DNA of 64,000 nucleotides. Origin: Acidithrix ferrooxidans. GTDB lineage: Bacteria; Actinomycetota; Acidimicrobiia; Acidimicrobiales; Acidimicrobiaceae. Positions within the stretch are counted from its first letter, which is position 1; every line of letters begins with the position of its first letter. Below the pieces are notes generated by a model. The model saw only the letters and a program-made list of their open reading frames with translations, did not search any database and had not been told where the DNA came from. Below are positions 8,366 through 15,371 of the stretch, in pieces. Where the stretch lies: assembly GCF_000949295.1 (NCBI RefSeq), contig NZ_JXYS01000018.1:62001-126000 (forward strand), in the 5' to 3' direction. The position numbers and the translations under genes are program-made.

Positions 8366-8617
8366 GTGTTTTCAACTCCTTTTCATAAATTCGCCAATAA
8401 CGACTCAACCGTATGCGAATTAAAGCTATGCGAATCTTATTAGCCAAAATTGCGAACTCTTGGCTAGTGAGAACCATTTTGAGAGGTTTTGATTCCCTGG
8501 GAGCCTTGATGTGGCATGGTCAGGCGGAGCCAAAACCTACCTTTTGTAGCTTTGGCCGCTAACCAAGAGTTACAAAAAGATATTCGCGCACCTCTCGCCC
8601 TCAAAGATTGGCGCCTA

Positions 8618-9157
8618 CTAACCCCTTGCCAATAGGTGTTCAGCTTCACACCAACGAGCCAAGATCCAAGCAAGGTCGGATAATCTATTGAGATAGACCC
8701 CAACGACCGAATCAGGGATCTCTGAACAAAACCCCAAACTAAGACGTTCAGAGCGTCGAATCACGGTCCGAGCAAGATCCAAGGCCGCTGAAAGTTGGTT
8801 AGAGCCAGGAACCACAAACTCTTTTGGCATCTCGAACAAATCTGCGATTTCGTCGATCAATTCCTCAATTCGTTCCACCATCTTGGTTGAAACCCTGGAA
8901 CTTCCCTCTTTCAATTTAGATCGCGATGCCTCAAGCGTTGCTACCTCAGCCATCAGCACCCATAGATCTCGTTCGAGACCAATCAAAATCTCATTCAATT
9001 TGCTATTGTTACCACAGAAAGATCTGGCAAGACCGAGTGCTGCTTGTGCCTCATCCACGGCGCCATTTAGCTCTATATGAATCGAATCCTTTGCGACCCT
9101 TGCACCATAGAGTAGGCCTGTAGTTCCGTCATCGCCTTTTCGGGTATATATTTTCAC
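8618..9157 (-). CDS. ATP:cob(I)alamin adenosyltransferase, PduO type
   Basis: This 179-residue enzyme transfers the adenosyl group of ATP to reduced cobalamin, making coenzyme B12. The N-terminal KIYTRKGDDGTTGLLYGARV is the ATP-binding motif of the PduO/MMAB family, and VVPGSNQLSAALDLARTVIRRSER is the second signature with the conserved arginines. It is divergent from metH with 68 bases between starts. MetH uses methylcobalamin, so the pairing suggests shared B12 supply rather than a direct pathway. No cobalamin riboswitch fits in the gap. Confidence 0.93.
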   Translation of the reverse strand: MKIYTRKGDDGTTGLLYGARVAKDSIHIELNGAVDEAQAALGLARSFCGNNSKLNEILIGLERDLWVLMAEVATLEASRSKLKEGSSRVSTKMVERIEELIDEIADLFEMPKEFVVPGSNQLSAALDLARTVIRRSERLSLGFCSEIPDSVVGVYLNRLSDLAWILARWCEAEHLLARG

Positions 9158-9225
9158 GATTTTACGTTGTCTCCTACGATTACCAAATAACTATGTAATC
9201 CAAATATCTTGGCTAGGTTAATAAT

Positions 9226-12200
9226 ATGAGCGATTATCTAGAGGCAATTAAAACCAGAGTATTACTTTTCGATGGCGCAACTGGTACCAACCTTCAATTG
9301 AGGAACCTAAACGCCGACGACTTTGGCGGAGCGAACTTGGAAGGACTGAATGAAAATCTTGTCTTAACCCGTCCTGACGTGGTAAGAGAGCTCCACGCTA
9401 GCTTCTTAGAAGTTGGAAGCGACGTAATTGAGACCAATACCTTTGGGTCATTTCCAATCGTTCTTAGCGAATATGGAGTGCAGGATCGAGCCTTTGAATT
9501 AAATCGCATAGGTGCATTGTTGGCTCGAGAGGTCGCAGACTCCTACTCCAGTAAATCCCATCGTCGCTTCGTGGCAGGATCTATGGGTCCCGGCACCAAA
9601 CTTCCCTCGCTCGGGCAATCGACCTTCGATACTCTTAGGGATGGATATCAACTACAAGCAGAAGGGCTTTTAGTTGGCGGTGTCGATCTTTTTATAATAG
9701 AGACCGTCTATGACCTTCTAGGGGCTAAAGCTGCAATAACTGGGGCTCGGCTCGCCATGGAAAAGCTCGACAAGAAAGTTCCGATTCAACTCCAGGTGAC
9801 AGTCGAACTGACCGGGAGGATGCTGCCAGGAACAGAGATATCTGCCGCGCTAATCGCACTTCGCTCGATGGGGATCGACGTAATTGGAATGAATTGCGCC
9901 ACTGGACCCGAAGAGATGGGTGAGCACCTTCGATATCTCCATCAAAACACCACACTCCCGATCTCCGCGCAACCCAACGCAGGTCTTCCTTCGGTAGTGG
10001 ACGGAAAGATGCACTACGACCTAACGCCAGAAGGACTCGCTAGACATCACCACCGCTTCATCAACGAACTCGGAGTTCGAATCGTAGGTGGATGTTGCGG
10101 GACAACACCCGAACATATCGCAGCAGTAAGAGAGATAATCACCGACCAGGTGCCGAAATTTGTGACCCTAGATGCACCACCAGCACTCGCCTCTCTCTAT
10201 AGTTCCGCACCAATCACACAAGAACTGTCATATTTTTCAGTGGGAGAGCGAACCAACGCCAACGGATCCAAACGTTTTCGCGAGGCCATGCTCCAGGGTG
10301 ATTGGGATACCTGCATCGAGATCGCCAAAGATCAAGTAAAAGAGGGTGCTGATGCAATTGACCTCTGCGTCGATTACACAGGCGCAGATGGCGTTGCAGA
10401 CATGGAGGAACTCGCCAGTCGATTGGCGACGGCTTCAACACTACCGATCGTTTTAGATTCAACTGAGCCCCTTGTGATCGAGACTGGTCTCAAGCACCTT
10501 GGCGGGCGAGCGCTTTTAAACTCGGTGAACTTGGAAGACGGAGATGCTCCCGGAACTCGATTTGATCTATTTTGTCGCCTTGCCAAAAAATATGGAGCAG
10601 CTGTAGTTGCAACCTGTATCGACGAAGAAGGCCAGGCACGAACTAAAGAATGGAAGGTAGCGGCAGCTAAAGCCATCTATGAGATAGCGACTAATCGATA
10701 TGGACTTAGCGCGGCAGATATCTTTTTTGACCCATTGGTGCTTCCAATCTCAACTGGCATGGAAGAATCTCGTAAAGATGGAATCGAGACAATAGAGGGC
10801 ATCCGAAAGATCAAGGAGTCACTACCGGGGGTCTTTACCATAGTTGGCCTCTCAAACATCTCCTTCGGATTGAAGCCGGCCGCAAGAACGGTCCTCAACT
10901 CGGTCTTTCTTGCAGAGTGCACTGCTGCAGGATTGGATGCCGCAATCGTGCATCCATCAAAGATCGTTCCCCTTTCAAAGATTCCACCAGAACAAAAGCA
11001 GGTTTGCCTCGACCTCATCTACGATCGTCGCACCGCCGACTACGATCCCCTCTCGGCCCTTATCGACCTCTTCGAAGGTGTCAATGAAAAGGCGGCGGTG
11101 AAGGAGGATTTAGCGTCTCTTCCCATCTCCGAACGTCTCCAAAGAAGAATCATCGATGGGGACAAAAATAATATCGTCGCCGATCTCCATGACGCGCTAG
11201 AGAGTGGAATTCCAGCACTGGAAATTATCAATGAATATCTCCTATCTGGCATGAAGGTAGTGGGTGAACTCTTTGGAGCGGGCCAAATGCAGCTTCCATT
11301 CGTCCTCTCCTCGGCCGAAGCGATGAAACGTGCTATCTCGTATCTGGAGCCATATCTTGAAAAAGGACAAGCCAATAAAAAGGGAAGGATCGTCTTGGCC
11401 ACAGTCAAGGGTGACGTCCACGACATTGGCAAAAACCTAGTAGATATCATCTTCTCCAATAACGGCTATGAAGTACACAACCTCGGCATCAAAGTTTCAA
11501 TCTCTGAGATGATCGCCAAGGCAATTGAGATAAAAGCAGATGCAATTGGCATGAGTGGTCTTTTGGTCAAATCTACGCTTATCATGCGAGAAAACCTAGA
11601 GGAATTGAATTCCAGAGAGCTCTCATCGATTCCCGTCATACTCGGTGGAGCCGCACTGACAAGGACTTACGTCGAACAAGACCTCAGAAAAATCTACCAA
11701 GGTCGTCTCTTTTACGGCAAAGATGCATTCGAGGGATTGGACGTCATGAACAAGTTGGCAGAAATAAGAGAGGGTTCAATACAAGATGACGATTTTGGAC
11801 GCAAACTCTCCGAGCGAAAACTGGGGCCAAAGCGCTCAGAGACGATGTCATCTCTCCCAGAAGTTGCAGCCATACGGTCCTCTGAAGTTGCGATAGACAA
11901 CAAGATCTACAAGCCTCCATTTCTTGGAACCCGAATAGTCTCTGGAATTTCAATCGACGAAATCGCAGGTTTTATAAATGAAACTGCACTCTTTCGCAAT
12001 CAATGGGGATTTAGGCCCGAAAATGGTGAAAGCGACGGAGAATTCAAAGAGAGAATTCGATCAATCTTTCGATTGGAGCTCGAAGAGGCCAAAGCGAGCA
12101 ACTGCCTAATCCCCAAAGTGGCCTATGGCTACTTTGTGGCTGCTTCAGCGGGAAACCAACTCCTGATATATGAAGACGAAAGCCGATCTAAGGTGATTGA

Positions 12201-12690
12201 AACCTTTGATTTCCCCCGTCAAAAGGTTGAACCCCACCTTTGCATAGCTGACTTTTTTAGACCTTATGATTCGCCCGAGGTCGACTACATCGCAATGCAC
12301 GCGGTAACCATGGGATCTGAGGTCTCGGCCCGTACAGCAAAACTCTTTGAAGGCGGTGACTTCAATGCATATCTTCGCCTTCATGGTCTTGGCGTTGAGA
12401 TGGCAGAGGCACTTGCGGAACTTTGGCACCTACGCATCAGGGTCGAAATGGGCTTTGGAGATGAGGACGACAATTCAGTCCTCGGGCTATTTCGCCAACG
12501 TTACCGAGGTGGTCGATACTCCTTTGGCTATCCAGCTTGTCCCAAGCTAGAAGACAATGAAAAGCTCGTATCGCTCTTAGGCGCGACACGGATCGGCATT
12601 GAAGTCTCAGAGGGCTTTCAACTTCACCCCGAACAGACAACTACTGCGATAATCTGCCACCACCCCCGAGCTAAATACTTTGTCGCCTAG
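9226..12690 (+). CDS. metH: cobalamin-dependent methionine synthase
   Basis: Full-length MetH (1154 residues) that methylates homocysteine with methyltetrahydrofolate through bound cobalamin. Domains in order: homocysteine-binding barrel (about 1-310) with zinc cysteines in NCATG and GGCCGT; pterin-binding barrel (about 330-600, SVGERTNANGSKRF); cobalamin cap and Rossmann domain with DVHDIGKN near residue 730; AdoMet-binding reactivation domain (about 880-1154). All four modules are intact, so the enzyme should be able to reactivate itself. The ribosome binding site is weak (AGGT) ahead of the ATG at 9226. Confidence 0.97.
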   Translation: MSDYLEAIKTRVLLFDGATGTNLQLRNLNADDFGGANLEGLNENLVLTRPDVVRELHASFLEVGSDVIETNTFGSFPIVLSEYGVQDRAFELNRIGALLAREVADSYSSKSHRRFVAGSMGPGTKLPSLGQSTFDTLRDGYQLQAEGLLVGGVDLFIIETVYDLLGAKAAITGARLAMEKLDKKVPIQLQVTVELTGRMLPGTEISAALIALRSMGIDVIGMNCATGPEEMGEHLRYLHQNTTLPISAQPNAGLPSVVDGKMHYDLTPEGLARHHHRFINELGVRIVGGCCGTTPEHIAAVREIITDQVPKFVTLDAPPALASLYSSAPITQELSYFSVGERTNANGSKRFREAMLQGDWDTCIEIAKDQVKEGADAIDLCVDYTGADGVADMEELASRLATASTLPIVLDSTEPLVIETGLKHLGGRALLNSVNLEDGDAPGTRFDLFCRLAKKYGAAVVATCIDEEGQARTKEWKVAAAKAIYEIATNRYGLSAADIFFDPLVLPISTGMEESRKDGIETIEGIRKIKESLPGVFTIVGLSNISFGLKPAARTVLNSVFLAECTAAGLDAAIVHPSKIVPLSKIPPEQKQVCLDLIYDRRTADYDPLSALIDLFEGVNEKAAVKEDLASLPISERLQRRIIDGDKNNIVADLHDALESGIPALEIINEYLLSGMKVVGELFGAGQMQLPFVLSSAEAMKRAISYLEPYLEKGQANKKGRIVLATVKGDVHDIGKNLVDIIFSNNGYEVHNLGIKVSISEMIAKAIEIKADAIGMSGLLVKSTLIMRENLEELNSRELSSIPVILGGAALTRTYVEQDLRKIYQGRLFYGKDAFEGLDVMNKLAEIREGSIQDDDFGRKLSERKLGPKRSETMSSLPEVAAIRSSEVAIDNKIYKPPFLGTRIVSGISIDEIAGFINETALFRNQWGFRPENGESDGEFKERIRSIFRLELEEAKASNCLIPKVAYGYFVAASAGNQLLIYEDESRSKVIETFDFPRQKVEPHLCIADFFRPYDSPEVDYIAMHAVTMGSEVSARTAKLFEGGDFNAYLRLHGLGVEMAEALAELWHLRIRVEMGFGDEDDNSVLGLFRQRYRGGRYSFGYPACPKLEDNEKLVSLLGATRIGIEVSEGFQLHPEQTTTAIICHHPRAKYFVA

Positions 12691-12735
12691 AAACTCCCCA
12701 CGGAGCCACTCATTACCAAAATAGCTGCTATCGAC

Positions 12736-12781
12736 ATCTTCTTTTACATCTCCGCATCCTATGGGAGACGTAAAAGAAGAT
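12736..12781. terminator. hairpin downstream of metH
   Basis: ATCTTCTTTTAC (12736-12747) pairs with GTAAAAGAAGAT (12770-12781); inside, TCTCC and GGAGA extend the stem around a one-base bulge. It follows the metH stop by 45 bases. No U-tract follows on the plus strand, so the function is inferred from position. Confidence 0.5.
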
Positions 12782-12901
12782 AAACCCATGAGTAACAGGC
12801 GCAGGCACAATTATCAGAGATGGCGCGTTTTGGTGATTTGAAGGTGACGAAAAAAATCTCGATATACCGTTCTTTTGGCATCACCGCACCTATAGGTCAA
12901 T

Positions 12902-12919
12902 CTGTAGTATATACTACAG
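12902..12919. promoter_or_regulatory. 18-bp perfect palindrome upstream of a methyltransferase gene
   Basis: CTGTAGTATATACTACAG is a perfect palindrome about 50 bases before the methyltransferase start. It contains TATACT, which could serve as a -10 box. The TGTAGTA/TACTACA half-sites resemble operators of winged-helix repressors of the BlaI/MecI type, but no such gene is in the window. Confidence 0.5.
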
Positions 12920-12970
12920 TTAAAGGCGTAAATAGCATATGACCTCTACAACTTGGAAAGCAGGTTAATC

Positions 12971-13555
12971 GTGAGTAATGCACAAATGTGGAACGAGCGC
13001 TATGCAGGGATCGATCGACTTTGGATTCCAGAACCAGATCCCAAGCTCGCTGATGTTATATCAAACTTTTCCCCTGGCAAGGCGTTAGACCTAGGATGCG
13101 GCGAAGGCCGCAATGCAATGTACTTAGCTAAAACCAACTGGGAGGTGACAGCGGTAGATTTTTCCAGCGTTGCCCTTGAAAGATTAGCCAGAGCGGCAAA
13201 TGAAGCGGGAGTGAAAGTAGATACGATCTGTAGCGACATCTTTGACTTTCTAGATCAAGATGACAGCTATGACCTAATCGTTATTGCTAACATTCACCCT
13301 TCAAGAACCTTGCGATTAGAGCTGTATAAAAAGGCCATTAAGAGAATAAGTTTGGGCGGACACCTATTTCTAATTGGACACCATATCGAATCGCTCGGAA
13401 TAGTCGGGCCATCAGATCCAGATCTACTGATGGACGACTCCGAAGTCACAGAGGCCTTTGTGGATCAGAAGATCGTGCGACTTGAAAAGATCACGGATAT
13501 CGCAGACCACGGTCATTCGGCACCCTCTCTATTAGCGGTGATCGAAAAACTTTGA
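12971..13555 (+). CDS. class I SAM-dependent methyltransferase (TehB-like)
   Basis: A 194-residue single-domain Rossmann methyltransferase. The SAM-binding motif I is KALDLGCGEGRNAMYLA, followed by VTAVDFSSVALERL, the acidic residue that holds the ribose. The overall form, including MWNERYAG at the N-terminus, resembles TehB/thiopurine methyltransferase-like proteins. A TTG at 12953 is in frame, but the GTG at 12971 has a GGAAAGCAGG stretch upstream and gives a more usual N-terminus. The substrate is unknown. An 18-bp palindrome upstream suggests dedicated regulation. Confidence 0.85.
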   Translation: MSNAQMWNERYAGIDRLWIPEPDPKLADVISNFSPGKALDLGCGEGRNAMYLAKTNWEVTAVDFSSVALERLARAANEAGVKVDTICSDIFDFLDQDDSYDLIVIANIHPSRTLRLELYKKAIKRISLGGHLFLIGHHIESLGIVGPSDPDLLMDDSEVTEAFVDQKIVRLEKITDIADHGHSAPSLLAVIEKL

Positions 13556-13666
13556 TCCCCTCGTAGGCGGCAACATCCGCTGAAGGGTTTCACCGTGAAC
13601 TCACCTTCTTTTCTTTACAAACAGGACCTATGTGCTCACGGACCAGGCATTCAAAGATAGGCAATA

Positions 13667-13704
13667 CCGCTGAAAACCAACCATATAGATTTAGTTTTCA
13701 GCGG
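13667..13704. terminator. 11-bp perfect hairpin downstream of the methyltransferase
   Basis: CCGCTGAAAAC (13667-13677) pairs with GTTTTCAGCGG (13694-13704) across a 16-base loop. It may end the methyltransferase transcript, although no T-tract follows. Confidence 0.4.
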
Positions 13705-13737
13705 CCACGGTAATTCACAAGACAAAACGACCTTTGA

Positions 13738-14084
13738 AGGCTATTACAAGAAATAGACAATCAAAATGGTCGCCTTCTTGCTTATGGCGTTGGCTTCCTG
13801 CCGCCAAACCAGGATGACATTGCCCATCTGGTATTGGTCGGGGAGTGGACTTTTGGCTTCAAAGCCTGAAAAGAATATCTTTCGATCAATCTTTGGTAAT
13901 CGACATAAAAGCCACTATGTACGTTCAGCTGGTAGGAGATGCAAGAAAAGCCATTGACATGACGAACCATCGATTTGCAAAATCACCTATGAAACAACTT
14001 TTAGATCTCCCGGTGAAAACCGCCTTAATCTGGCACTTTACATCTAGAGCTAATTGGTTCGATCGCAAATCCACTACTCAATAA
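13738..14084 (+). pseudogene. possible decayed gene in a gene-poor stretch
   Basis: From 13738 to 13869 one frame reads a protein-like segment (GRLLAYGVGFLPPNQDD, then IAHLVLVGEWTFGFKA) ending in a stop. From 13845 to 14084 another frame continues with a similarly protein-like stretch (MYVQLVGDARKAIDMTN, then RFAKSPMKQLLDLP). Together they look like one gene broken by a frameshift, but I recognise no family. The rest of 13556-14298 shows no gene. Confidence 0.2.
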
Positions 14085-14298
14085 GAAATCATTCCGTTAG
14101 AGTGATGTCTCTCCATCCTCACCGAAGATAGACCCGACTAATTATTTGGCTGAAACGATGATCCCGTCAGAACCACGCTTAAATTAAGATCATCACAATC
14201 TCTAAAATGACAGTTAGAAGTACTCTAAAATAACCGTTACCAAGACTTCGACTAACCATTTGAACCGGGATAAATCCCGATAAGACATGTGACGCCAA

Positions 14299-15243
14299 TC
14301 AGCCTTTGGCGGCCTGCAAAAGGTGATAAAGCAGGTACAGCTGTGCGATCGCTAATGGTTCGCTACGCTTCTCATCTGTAATTCGTCCCAGCGAACTTGG
14401 AAGAGGCTGGTCGATCCCTAGCCTCGACCAGATCGCCTCTTTTATTTCGCTCGCTACTTCTTTGGATGCATGACCATGTATGTGAAGCACGTCAACTGGC
14501 TTATTGTCATCGTCGCGCATCAGCTTTAGATGTATAGCCTCTCTCGTATCGGATGAGAGTAGGTCAGAGATAGCTGGGTGGTCAATCGTTGGCCTAAGAA
14601 GGATTGACACCGACAACGGAATCTCCTCGCCTTCGCCAGGTGAAGCCTTGGCGAAGCTCATGACGATATCTGCATTGGCTCGTTGCGGGCGGATATATGC
14701 GCCAGACTCCGGCTCACGCTTATCAAGATCTGCTAGAACCTGCTCTTTTGTATAACCACGTTGAGATACGTCGCGTTGTACCTTCCACTCACGTCGAACG
14801 CTCTCTGGGGGGTCCAAGAAGACCGTTACATCAAAGCAAGCCCTCGACAACTTAGACCAAAGGGGAAATAGGCCCTCTACAACGACAAAGTCCTTAGGTT
14901 CAAACAAAACTGGACGATCCAGAGTCCCGTGATGGTGGCTATAGAGTGGCTTTAGGATTGGTTGACCCGTTGCGAGCAGTTGCAGATGCTGCTCCATGAT
15001 CTCCAAATAGTTGCAATTAGGGTGCAGCGGAGTAAAGGGAAGATTCTTCCGTTCATTTCGGTCGTAACGATGATAGTCATCGGTACAAAATGAAGATATG
15101 TTAGCCGGGCCGAGCGCCTCGACAAGGCCCCGAGTCAGGGTTGTCTTGCCGACCGCCGAATCTCCAGCGATTGCCAACATGGGTACGTGTCGGCGTAAAC
15201 GATTTCGGTTAGCCCGTTCAATCATCGCAAGTCGATGCGGCAT
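14299..15243 (-). CDS. prk: phosphoribulokinase
   Basis: This 314-residue kinase makes ribulose-1,5-bisphosphate from ribulose-5-phosphate and ATP, the committed step before RuBisCO. The P-loop is AIAGDSAVGKTTLTRG (about residues 24-39), then FCTDDYHRYDR with the catalytic aspartate, PLYSHHHGTL and the Walker B-like VVVEGLFPLW. SCF-type bacterial PRKs share this layout. It is the last gene of the minus-strand Calvin set, after the transketolase-bisphosphatase fusion, and separated from it by a hairpin, so it may have its own promoter. Confidence 0.95.
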   Translation of the reverse strand: MPHRLAMIERANRNRLRRHVPMLAIAGDSAVGKTTLTRGLVEALGPANISSFCTDDYHRYDRNERKNLPFTPLHPNCNYLEIMEQHLQLLATGQPILKPLYSHHHGTLDRPVLFEPKDFVVVEGLFPLWSKLSRACFDVTVFLDPPESVRREWKVQRDVSQRGYTKEQVLADLDKREPESGAYIRPQRANADIVMSFAKASPGEGEEIPLSVSILLRPTIDHPAISDLLSSDTREAIHLKLMRDDDNKPVDVLHIHGHASKEVASEIKEAIWSRLGIDQPLPSSLGRITDEKRSEPLAIAQLYLLYHLLQAAKG

Positions 15244-15292
15244 TGGTGCCCTTTCGTTATTGTACTAGTTCATTTTGGATACAAAAATCTAA

Positions 15293-15331
15293 AGGGCCCT
15301 AAAAAAGATTCTAAAATCTTCCTAGGGCCCT
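15293..15331 (-). terminator. hairpin after the transketolase-bisphosphatase gene
   Basis: On the minus strand AGGGCCCTA pairs with TAGGGCCCT (arms 15323-15331 and 15293-15301), and the interior AAGATT/AATCTT pair extends it. A short T-rich stretch follows. It lies about 40 bases after the fusion gene's stop and before prk, so it is either a terminator or an attenuator between them. Confidence 0.6.
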
Positions 15332-15371
15332 GAAATATAGAGTCCTAACTTCAAATCTGGGAATTTACAAC

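Noticed and set aside
9158-9225. Cobalamin riboswitch between the adenosyltransferase gene and metH
   Set aside because: The gap is 68 bases, far too short for the known aptamer, and the conserved B12-box is absent.
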